Source: Cryptomeria japonica (taxonomy: Eukaryota; Streptophyta; Pinopsida; Cupressales; Cupressaceae). Taken from it: 64,000 nucleotides of DNA. A program made the position numbers and the translations under genes. The stretch's first letter is position 1, and each line of letters starts with the position of its first letter. The stretch lies in contig NC_081413.1 in the NCBI RefSeq assembly GCF_030272615.1, positions 723,197,649 through 723,261,648 of the forward strand, read 5' to 3'. The notes beneath the pieces were generated by a model. That model had not been told where the DNA came from, made no database searches, and saw only the letters and a program-made list of their open reading frames with translations. Below, piece by piece: positions 22,998-33,330 of the stretch.

Positions 22998-24904
22998 TCA
23001 AGTGTGACTATCCCCTGAGCCAGAGGGTCTCACAATGGATGTCCCTACTCCTAGATCCCCGCCAGATGGATCACTTTGTGTTGGTCCTATAACACCTCTG
23101 CTATTCATCCTGGAATGACTGTGTATGGATTGGGTGGATGCAACTGCAACATAACTAGGTGCTCTCCGCTCTCGAGGGACTAGATCCTCGTATAAACATC
23201 GGTAGTACTCAACCTCCTTGGCCAAGTATTGTATCTCCCTAAGTGTGTCCCTGAGAGGGTTTCCCATGACTGCTCTATCTAATCTATCAGCAAGGGCCTT
23301 TGCTTGTCCCTGTCTCTTAATGGTCATATCTCTCTTCATCTACAACTAGGAAATATATCGTTGTTGCGCCAAAACCTATGCCTGCAACTACTGCATAGAG
23401 ATCTGAAGGGCCCTAATCTATGCATCTTGCTAATGAGAAGGCACCCTAATTTGGATAGGTATTTGCGAGGAAGTCATTGCTCCACCTATCCCTACTCGAG
23501 GAGCTAGTGGAGGAAGAACGTCTGATCTCCTCCTCTATGTGGGTCACCTACCTCCCACCACACCATCGACTGCATCACCCACTACACCTCCCCTTGCGCC
23601 TCCACCTGCACCGAGCACAAGACCACCACATCCACCATCACCCCCATCATCCCCCTCATCATCAGCATCTCCCTCATTCTCCTCTCTCAACCTTTGACCT
23701 CCTCGCCTTTGCAGCCACTCCTCCTCATCATCATCAAATGTTGGCAATGGCTCTATAGGATCATATATATGGGCCACCGCATGTGCAACAAAGTAGGCTG
23801 AGAAATCCTTAGTCATCCTGACATCTACTACTCTGGCTCCGTAATCCCATATCTGGCCAGCTAAAGTCATGTAATCGGCGAATACTATAGCACTATAAAT
23901 AGTTGAACCTCACTCAGGTACATCTTGTTGTCGATGAGCATACAAATAGGCTCCCTGTGGAATCCCCCTATTGTCTCCCATACTACCTGTAGACGCGGTT
24001 GTGCAAAAACCTCTCAATAATAAATGGTGTTCACCCAATCAGATATCGATACATATATACATAGGGCATCTCTAGCCCATCCTCAGCTCATACCTCACAA
24101 TCCATATATGATCTCTAGATGACCGTGTCTATATCATCTAGGACCCTAGGCTAGTACTCTATTTTTCCCAGCATACGCTGGACAACTACACCTGTATACC
24201 CATATGCATATGGTCGACCAACTAGTCTATCTCTATCTAAAAGTGGTCACGTCACCTCTATATGCTCCCAAGAGCACACTAGTAATAATGTGACTCCTGC
24301 GGATAAATTGGTGTATCTTCGATACACAACCTGGTGGAGCTCCCTGTATAGGTGGGCCAACATGAAAGACCCCCATGCAAACTTGTGACCCTATGTGACC
24401 ATGTCCTCCAACACCAAACCCCATCCCACAGCCAGTCCCTTTGACCTATGGTCGAGACATAAGAAACCGCAAATGAAACCTACTAGTACTAATGTCAGAG
24501 GAGCATAATCTAGATCCAAAAACTCCTACCATGGGATCTCATAACCACTGATGTGGTCCTCCTGAAAAATATGTCGTAGAGCCTCTATGCCACCCTCCTC
24601 AGTCTTCTCATAGGGTAGCAAGTCTCCTACCACAGGAATCTGTAGGATCTAGTAGCAATCCTCAGGCATCACCATCATCTCCCCTGTCACCAAATGGAAG
24701 GTGTTGGTGTCACTATGCCACCTCTCTTCCAGAGCTGTCAACAAACCCTGGTTAATGGTATACTGGGGTATGTCCAAAAGAGATGATAATCCACATCTCT
24801 CAATGATATCTCTATCTACCTATTTCAATCATGGGATCAGTCCCCATGGCTTCGATAATCTCTTCCGAGATTGTAAAACATCGAGTATCGCCTGCAAATC
24901 ATAA

Positions 24905-25560
24905 CATACCCACCATCAGTTACCAATCCAATCAATTCTATCAATATCAACTCAATAACTCAAATTATGAATATCATATCAAGAGAATCATATCGACAAC
25001 ATCATATCAAAATTCATATCAAGAATCAAATCAACATCATATCTCGGCAATCATATTGACAAAATCAGCAACATATCAGTACATCATATCCATATCATAA
25101 AGCATCATATCAATGAAACAAGTCAAAATAACATATCAGAAAATTCCATATCAAAGCAACATATCAAGAAACTTAATCAGAAAATCCATTTGCAAGCCAC
25201 ATATCAATATCCCATATCAGAAAGTATCATATCAATGAAACAAATCAAAACAACAACATATGAGTGAAACATATCAGTGATCCATATCAACGAAACATAT
25301 CAGTGACCCATATCAGTGAAACATATCAATGATCCATATCAAGGAAACAATACAATGAATCATATTAGTGCCCCATATCATTGCTTCATATTGTGACTCA
25401 TATCAAACCAACAACCCATATCATGATCCATATCGTGACCCATATCAGTGCACCATATCCGAGTAGAACATTTTATCCCAGAGACCCATATCAGACAAAA
25501 AAAATCCATCAGACCCATATCGACATCAAAACGAGCTACATACATTGATCGCAACCTATC
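24905..25560 (+). repeat. Degenerate CATATCA-type low-complexity repeat in the antisense intron of Gypsy-2
   Basis: Dozens of copies of CATATCA with variable 3-8 base spacers (for example AACATATCAGTGA). No fixed period holds over long stretches. It lies inside the inferred intron of the antisense PMD gene. The matching part of the Gypsy-3 intron holds different tandem repeats. Confidence 0.85.
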
Positions 25561-25640
25561 TCAATCATTCCAAATCAAATATCATCTCAGAAAATAAACT
25601 TTTCACACATTTTCATCTCACCATCTAAGTCAAACATTCA

Positions 25641-25925
25641 ATATGCTACACTACTCTACATGTGCTAAATTTACTAGTGAATGCACTAAAGAACACGGTG
25701 AATGAGCTAAAACATAACTTGAATGCACTATCATGTTCTCTTTATGCACTAACATATCCTACGCGCTATCTTTCCAAATGTATGTGCTAGTATGTGTTGC
25801 GTATGCACTAAAATACAACCACGCACTATCCTAAAATTCACATGTGCTAACATTTCACCCTAGTGTTCTAATGTGCTATTCTACGATGCGTATGCGCTAG
25901 AGAACTACGCCTATGCGCTAAAACA
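25641..25925 (+). repeat. Degenerate TGCGCTA / TGCACTA array in Gypsy-2
   Basis: About fifteen copies of a motif TATGCGCTA / GAATGCACTAAA, spaced 15-30 bases apart. Reverse-complemented it reads TAGCGCATA, the same motif as the leader of Gypsy-3 and the antisense intron of Gypsy-3. It lies next to the first exon of the antisense gene, in the 5' part of the intron. Confidence 0.8.
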
Positions 25926-26516
25926 CGAAAACCCGACCCTAAAACATGAAAAAAGTGCCAAAAATTCTCAAAAATCATACAAAAAGAAAGGGATTCGAGT
26001 CACTTATTGGTGGGCCATACGTGGCAGGTTTTTGGTATCGCCTAACGCACTCAAAACAGTGAGTATGGTAGGGAATCGACATTGTTTTCAGAGCTCCAAA
26101 TGCACAAATCACAAGAAGACAAGTGTAAAATGAATTGTCTTTTTCACTTCTTACCTTTTAAAAGGGTAATAAACAGGGTTAATAAGTGGGGCATGTATTT
26201 TTCTACTTCTTTTTCAGTTATTAACCTTATCAACATCATTTTTTGGGAGATGAATCAAATTGTGCGTATCCAAACTTTAAACATTGTCAACATTATCATC
26301 TCAAAACAAAATCAAACAGTCAAAAAATTGAAAATTTTCACAACTCTATCAAGCACACCCTTGATTAATTTCCCGAGGGGGCATCATCAATATGATTCAT
26401 CAAAACCGCATCTGGGGCATCATATCAAACATTTTGACACACAACACCATATTGATAAAAAAAATTGCAACATATCAAACGATTTTCTTTGAATCAACAT
26501 GTGCACACACGTCATT

Positions 26517-26530
26517 TCAAGGGGGCAAAA
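26517..26530 (+). other. Polypurine tract of Gypsy-2
   Basis: TCAAGGGGGCAAAA abuts the TG of the LTR, the usual Tat-type tract. Confidence 0.88.
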
Positions 26531-27982
26531 TGTAGACGTATAAATCTAACCACCTAGTTAAATAAATATTAATATTTATTTAAACCACATCCCCCTATTA
26601 ATTAAATCTTATTTAATTATTTTCTTCATTTTTCATCTATTTGATTAAATGAAATCTTCAATTTATTTAATTAAATTCATCTAACCCCTTTGTAGCCTTT
26701 AATTAAATAAATCACTTTATTTAATTAAATCCCCTTTCTCTATTTTAATTAAGTTTACATTTAATTAAAATCATCCTTGTATATAAATAAATCAAATTTA
26801 TTTATAAACCCCCACCCCCCCACTTGCATTTTCTTACAAATGCAAGTTACTTCTATTTTAGTTGAAATAAAATATTTTTATTTTATTTAAAATTCTATTT
26901 TCTCCCACTTGCACCTTCCTATATTCCCACTTGCCTAAACATTCATCTAGATCCTATCTAATCCCAATCCATTATCCTTAACTCTTCCAATCATATCACA
27001 TCCCTAAATTTGGGGAGGTCACTTCTCAAATTTGGAAGAAAGTCTTCTAAATGCATTAAAGACTTTATTCCTTCAACAAGTTTACTTGTTGAGTTCCCCA
27101 AGTCCCCAAAGTCCTTTTAACCATTAATGGTTAATCCAACTTTCCCTTATGGTTAGAGACTTTCTCTCTAACTTAACCTTCATCTAACTCAGGGGTCTCA
27201 TCAAAGAACTCATGGCTTTGACCCTAGTTATCCCATCTAACCCTTTCACAAGAGTTTACCCTTTGGGTAAAATATTTATACAATGGATGACCCTAACCTA
27301 GCCATAACCCAAACTCCTAAGGTGACCCTCATGTCTTCTCAGGCATTTAATGCCTCTTGCATCTCCTCTCAACTCATCTCTTGTTGACAATTGTCACCAT
27401 TTTATTGGTGAAATTGTAAACATGGATTGAGTAACTTTCAATCCTAGCCATTGTTAAGATTATTGAATCTTAACCATCCATTGCCCTATTTCCTCTATAA
27501 ATAGAGCTCAATTTCCTCATTTTCCATATCCAAGTTTTATGCACCTACATTATAGTCTAATTATATCAAGCATTTTAGCCTCTCTTTGTTAGAATAACAT
27601 TTTAGCATTTAGGAACATTTCATATCGTAGCATATCCATGTTAGTATATCATGTTAGTGTAGTTTCTTAATATCTTTATCATATCATTATCTTCATCCTA
27701 GCTTAATATCATAGTTTGAACATATCATATAGATCTTAGAATGCATTCATGCATATAGATCACAATATCACTCATTCTTGAAGTTGTCATTCCTAAATTC
27801 ATTTGCTCAATGATTTGAGAGAAAAACATTGGCTTTAGGGATCCTATGAGATAGAGAACAATGAGATACATCTTGGGAAGTTAGATTGTTTAAACTAGTT
27901 TAAGTTAGTTAATCTTTCTACTGAAAAGTTTCATTGGTATGTTGGCCTTTTTTATCTAAATTTTAGTATTTTAATCACCACA
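26531..27982 (+). repeat. Gypsy-2 3' LTR
   Basis: Starts TGTAGACGTATAAATC, comparable to TGTATACACATAAAAA of Gypsy-3. The first 400 bases are AATTAAAT-rich. A perfect palindrome with 12-base arms lies at 26558-26583. The right end is uncertain: ACCACA at 27982 is the best CA end, and CTAGCA at 27992 is an alternative. The left LTR is outside the window, so identity cannot be judged. Confidence 0.8.
27495..27502 (+). promoter_or_regulatory. TATA box of the Gypsy-2 LTR
   Basis: TATAAATA within CTCTATAAATAGAGCTC, GC-flanked, about 965 bases into the LTR. Gypsy-3 has TATAAAAT at a comparable distance from the LTR end. Confidence 0.7.
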
Positions 27983-29487
27983 GATTCTAGCATACAGGTA
28001 TATTATTTGTTATGGTTGTATGTTCATTCATTTTGAGTTCAAAATTGTATATCTTTTCCTTGTACACATATATAAGCTATTAGATTAATTGTGAAAGTTT
28101 TAATTGTCTCTCTTTTTTAGGGTGTTGGATTGTGTGCATGATTTGGATATCTAAACTTTCTAATAGTTTCAATACATGGATTTAGAAACCATTTATGGTT
28201 TTTTTTTATTTTGGGCTTGGTTATATATTGGATGCTAAGGATGACGTTTGAAGACGCATTAACTAGTTTACAAGAGTTATGTTGTCATGCTTTCATTGGA
28301 GATAGTTAATTATGGAGATAAAGGAGACATACTCTAATATTGTCTTGTAATTGAGATAGTGTTAACTATTTAATTGTTATGTATTTTTCCTAGAAGAGTT
28401 ATCAAAGGGAAAATACTATATGTTGACTACTAATTTTACATTAAACGCTAACAACCTTATGGGAAATTCAGTGATGGGGGACCTTTTGCGCGAGATTCAT
28501 TGAATAACCTTCGGGTTTGAGAAGTCGTCTCTTCATACAATTAGGGGAGAAAAGGGGAAGATGAAAAATTAAAAAGCTACACTACTTAGGCGATACACCA
28601 AAATATGTTTAGGATACTAAGAGCACATAAAACCCAGATACGTGCAGTTTTAAGGCCCATTCAACAATCTACATGCTCAACACCATTAGAGAAGATAATT
28701 AAACTAAACTCATTCAACATAATATGACATTCACTATTCATCCAAAAGATAACAAGTCCTAAAATATAGTTTAATATGTAGAGTCTTACAACATATATCA
28801 TAGAAGTTATTGAATTTGAATACAACACAGAAGTTAGTTTATTAAGCTTCAAATAAAACAACCACAAAGGCCATGAGCACAATCTGATATGTCTATCATT
28901 CACCCAATTTAATTAACATAAAGGCTTTTTCAATGAGCCAAAGTCTAATAAATTGTCATGAAAGTCTGAACCCTTAAAAAAATAGAAAGAAGGCCTATAA
29001 ATAGCCGTCAGCCTTCAACAAACAGCACAAAAGCATCAGAAAAATCCTAGCAACTACTTCCGATTAGGATTCTCCCAATGTGGTGTTCACAGAGATGCAA
29101 ACTACTAAAAATAACCTTTAATGTTGTTACTCCAATTGCATCATGGCGACATGAACCATCAAAGAAGACATGTGGCAATTCGGGGGAGACCTAAAGTCAA
29201 ACATAAAAGGAGAACTAGAACATGCAATGCAGAGGCACCAAGTGTTGCTTCCAGCACACGGAAGATGGTGGGGTTGGGAAACATACGCCGAAGAAAAGAC
29301 CTACACCATGCAGTAGCTCTGTGTCCTCTCAACACTGGGTGAGAAGAGAAAACCACTTAGAGAAACATCAAGACACCACTTGGCACATGCGCGAGCGATT
29401 GGGAGAGCGGGCCAAAAATTAAAGGAAGGGTTTAAAACTTTACCAAAATGCTGCACATGAATCACTCTGAAATAATATTAACATTTC
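27983..29487. other. Intergenic or unassigned sequence, no supported gene
   Basis: Short frames exist on both strands but show no family signal. A TATA-like box TATAAATA at 28996-29003 (plus strand, context GGCCTATAAATAGCC) is followed by A/C-rich sequence that could be a transcript leader, and then by a short Arg/Lys-rich frame at 29121-29342 which I do not recognise. The block could be a solo LTR remnant or a promoter fragment. Confidence 0.45.
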
Positions 29488-32400
29488 TTAGCGAATCAAT
29501 GGGTAATTTTGCTTGTGGAATGCTAGGACCCAAAATTGTTGGTTCGGAGAGCAGACTTCATGCTTGAATAGGGAAGAGTAGATCAAACACCTGCTACAAT
29601 GGAAACCAATCATCTTCAGAGGGTAACAATGAGCTTCCAGATTCTGGCAATTCTGGTCCAAATAGATTACTTTATCAAATGGCAAGCTCATTGGTTCATC
29701 ATGGACCATCTTTAGGAGTGTGTAGAGCTGGGCCAAGGGGTGCAAGAGACTCTTGACTTCCTCTGATGAAATAGGACTACTAAGGCATTGTAGGAAAGTC
29801 CGATCTTGCTGCAATTGCTCGATTTCATTCATAACTTGCTCAATCCCTAGCATGGAGCTATTTGCGGGAAAAGGTGAAGGAAGACCCAGGAACACAAACT
29901 TCTCTACACACCGCTTCATGTTTGGAGTCAAAATCCTCAAGGACTCAAGTGTTGTTGGTGCTTTCATGGTTGCCCTGTGTAGGTTAATGAAAATGTTGGC
30001 CTTCCTGACCAATTGTTTGTGATCTACAACTCCTTTTGGTTTTAGTTCCTCATCTAAAGAAGCATACAACAACTAAATTAAACTCTAGGCCACGAGGAGC
30101 TTAGGATCAATGAAAAGTGTAATTCTATCAATAGGAGCATCTGCTCTGACACAGAGAAATTGCACCTCACCTACGAACCTCAACACGGGCTGTAGCGAAG
30201 GGCAATACTGCTTAATCTTCTCCCAATGAGAAACATATAAATTTTCCATGATGGGGGATAGATCCTGAGGAACCTCCAAAGGAGGAAGACGAGATAAGTG
30301 CATGATTTCATCGTCCTTCGCTCTTATCTCATTTTGGATATCTTTGCATATGTCCTGCTCATGCGACACCTAATGTTCCAAAGAGAGGATCTTAGTACCT
30401 CCATCTTGAAAAGTCTCCTAAAGTTGCATTGTGCAATACTGCTCTTGCTGTAATAATTTTTTTATATCCTGGAATTTCTTCTCAATCCAGTCCAGGTTAC
30501 TCTGCATCTCGTGCATTTCTATTTCAACCTTTTCTCTTTCCTCAAAAAGCATTACCTACGCTTCGCTCAACTTTCGAGCGTATTCTTCCTTTAGGAGGAA
30601 TTCTTCTCGTAGCTGAGTTTGAATCTGGGTAGCATCTCAGGAAGCTGCTTTCAGCTGATGTATCTCTTTCCCCCTCTCCTGAAATTCTTTCAATGCCACA
30701 TTACTCATTTCCTCTTGCCCTTTCAATTGAGAACTCACATTGTTTAGGACGGATTGCAACTTCCCTTTTTTAGAATTGGCTTGAGTTAAGAGTTCATGCA
30801 ATTTTTTTATTTCATCACTTCTAGCTTTGTCCTCCTTCTTCTAAGTATCCAAAGATTATCTGAGATGGATGAGCTCTTCTTGCATCTTGTCTAGGCGATG
30901 ACTCTTCTTGGTGAAATTCGAAGACACGACCTTCAAAGTTTCTTCCATCATTTCTACTTTATACATAGCTATGGTGTTTGAGAGATTAACCTCGACAACA
31001 TGTAGGGTGTAATTATTGGGCCTCATTTGGGACTCCACCTTGTTGACCTTTGGGAACATGGTTGTAAAGAGGAGGCTATTATTTTCCTTGCTGAAATGTG
31101 TCTGCACATGTGGTTGAGCTGACTTAGCACCATCCTTCTATTTTCTCTTGTGTACTTGGCTAACCCGCGCAGATTTGGAATAAGTAACTTGCTAATAATA
31201 ATTATCTAGGGCCAAGATGGCTTGACCTACAAATGTTGCACCAAGAGGGATGACATAGGGGAAATGGGAAATAGCGCCACTGAAAATGGTTTGAATAGGT
31301 TGTGCTAACGTGGTTGGGGAGAACAATAGTACAAAGGGAGAGGCTCCTAACAGAGCAGGATCAGTGGATGTTGTACTGACATTTGGGGGAGGAGTGGACT
31401 CTCCCATACCAAGCTATGCGAAACAACGGTTGTAGCAGAAATCTATGGGAAAAATGTTGCAGGAAATATGACATCAGGGGCAGGGAGCAAAGAAACAGCC
31501 TGTGATGATGTAACTTGGGGTTCAACCGGCATTATAGTAGGGGATAATGTAAGAGAAGTAGGAACCTAAGCAAACATTGATGTAACTTGGGGTGCCGAGG
31601 AAACCATAGATTGAGAAGAGAGGAAGGGAAGAGTAGAGCGTACCTGAACTGTGGAAGTCACCGGTTGCTAAGGGCTGGAGGAACCACAGGGACTTGAGAA
31701 GACAAACCCTTCTTTGTTGAACCCAAATATTGTTTCTTTCTGGAAGGGGAATCAGGTGTCTACTTTTCAGCTAATCTCTTGTCAGATTGGGAATGGGGCC
31801 TCCGAATTGAGCTAACAAGAGAAACTAAAATGTGGGCTCAAGTACCTTGCTCTTCTACATTTATAACCTCAAAATCCTAAGGTTAGGCCTCCTCGGGAGA
31901 GGATTCATCATGCGGGGACTCATCACCTATATCTTCTTCTGACTTGTTATGATTACACCATTCTTCCTCAAAATGCTCATCAAAAGGGGTGTTCCCCAGA
32001 TTAGCCCTAGGTTGATTAGTCTCTTGGAAGTAGATCCATAAATCATTTCTCTTCTTCTTCGACCAAAAATAATTTTCCATGGCTTGCAACATGTTCTGTG
32101 GAATAGAATTAGCCAGATTCTGCCTTTGAAAGATAGGGTAAAAAGCGAACGATGGGGGGTGCTCAATGATAGGAAATTCACTAGGACCCACATAAAGTCT
32201 TGGGCCATTCAACAGTGGACAGATGTGTCCCTCCCATGAGCTCCATGGCACATGTTTAATAGCATTTTTCTTGTGTTTACTAGACATACAATCATGTGGT
32301 TCATAGCTTCATACATCATCCAATGCTATCAAACCGAGTTTCACTATCTTGGAGGTTAGGACCCTCTCAGCGATGTTTCTTCACTCAAGAAAGACAGGGC

Positions 32401-33330
32401 CAATAAATTTGTGGTCCTTAGTAATGGATGTATCATGTTTTCCTGACCCTATAGCTTTTTCAACTTCCACTAGCTACCGTGATATCTCGAGAGCCAAGGT
32501 TCTCTCAATAACGTAGGTAGGAAGGGGGAAGGGCTCCTCAAAGAAGCCATGCACTAGGACAAAAGAGAATTTTTTACCCAAGAACCAGTCACAACAGGGG
32601 CATTCATTACTCATCCAATTTATTTGGATTTGAGAAAAATGAGTAAGAGGCTCCTTAGGGATGACACCAAAATCGTGAAGGATAGGAACCAAGAAACAAT
32701 TGAAATTGGTATACATCATAAGTGGCTAATAGTACGGGGGTCCAGGCAGACATAGGCATTCTATTTCCTAACTCATCATGAGTAGCCAATGGAATGAATT
32801 AACTAAAGAAAATGATATTTTGGTGTACAAATAAATAAACTAGGAATAAGGAAAACCTAAACTATTGTGATTGCTCAAATTTGACCAACTATCTCACCAT
32901 TTCGCTAGCTATCAACGCAAAGAATTCAAAATGGAATGGATCCTTCTACTTCCAGCATTTGAACAAGAAACCCATCATAGGAGCAGTGATCTCTCAGTCA
33001 TTGTCATGACCACACAGGAACGCAATGGTAGAGGAGATATCTTTGAGATCATCTTGCCTTAAATCACTATAGTGGATAGGGAGCTTTGGAGGCTTGACCA
33101 CTGAACTCCAGTTCATATTAGCTTGACAAAATGGGACAATATCCCACCTAGAATGCCAATAGTCTTCCATAGCGTCTTTATCAAACACCTCTGTGTTGTC
33201 AATTCTGGGGCAACACAACATGTCCTGAATAGCTTCTGGGGTTAATTATGATGACCTGCAAAGAGGAGCTCTGTATCAAAAGATACTATGGAATGAACCT
33301 ACTTGCACATTCAACCACAAATTTTGGACA
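29488..33330 (-). pseudogene. Unrecognised broken minus-strand coding region with central coiled coil
   Basis: Long coding-like region read from about 33330 down to 29488. The part 31407-29488 keeps one frame for 640 codons with only in-frame stops. The upstream parts (33221, 32719, 32287) need two shifts. Order: N-terminal globular-looking part (DAMEDYWHSRWDIVPFCQAN), a Cys/Trp-containing part (SNECPCCDWFLGKKFSF), a Pro-rich and acidic part, a heptad-like Lys/Glu/Leu-rich coiled coil (about 31100-30400), then a C-terminal helical domain (FINLHRATMKAPTTLESLR, EKFVFLGLPSPFPANSS). I do not recognise the family. It could be an extra ORF of a Tat-type element on the minus strand or a decayed host gene. 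It lies downstream, in the minus direction, of a possible LTR at 33.3-35.8 kb. Confidence 0.5.

Larger units (their letters stand above)
22998..26082 (-). pseudogene. Antisense PMD (plant mobile domain) gene carried by Gypsy-2
   Basis: Minus-strand gene between pol and the 3' LTR. Exon 1: ATG at 26082 to 26008, exactly 25 codons (includes CFECVRRYQKP). The donor is ATAAGT at 26007, a decayed GTAAGT. Exon 2 begins at 24891 after TTTGCAG, in phase 0. It encodes DVLQSRKRLSKPWGL, LLTALEERWHSDTNTFHLVT, LDYAPLTLVLVGFICGFL and YRYLIG, a pattern I recognise as PMD. A Gly/Asp/Glu-rich linker (about 23550-23760), a helical part (LREIQYLAKEVEYY) and a Ser/Gly-rich tail ending SGDSHT follow, with one frameshift near 23900. 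Several TAG and TGA codons break it. PMD proteins in plants act in silencing and development. The role inside the element is unknown. Gypsy-3 has the same gene. Confidence 0.8.
6749..27982 (+). mobile_element. Gypsy-2, Ty3/gypsy element of Tat type, interrupted by Copia-2
   Basis: Plus-strand Ty3/gypsy relic. Its 5' LTR lies left of Copia-1, outside the window. Order seen: gag, protease, G-patch-like linker, RT (cut by Copia-2 at 11769/18836), RNase H, second RNase H, integrase, a long 3' region with an antisense PMD gene, polypurine tract, 3' LTR. Gypsy-3 is a relative with the same layout and serves as the reading guide. The right boundary (27982) is estimated from a CA end and from the TATA-to-end distance in Gypsy-3. 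Confidence 0.88.

Noticed and set aside
23304-23758. Plus-strand Leu/His/Pro-rich frames opposite 23.3-23.8 kb
   Set aside because: They are complements of the Gly/Asp/Glu-rich linker of the minus-strand PMD gene. The composition is explained by the other strand.
29121-29342. Small Arg-rich protein gene downstream of the TATA at 28996
   Set aside because: Only 73 codons, overlapped by equally long frames on both strands, and no recognisable motif. The evidence is insufficient for a gene.
30429-30632. Plus-strand short frames at 30.43-30.63 kb
   Set aside because: They run opposite the coiled-coil part of the minus-strand relic, are short and carry no motif.
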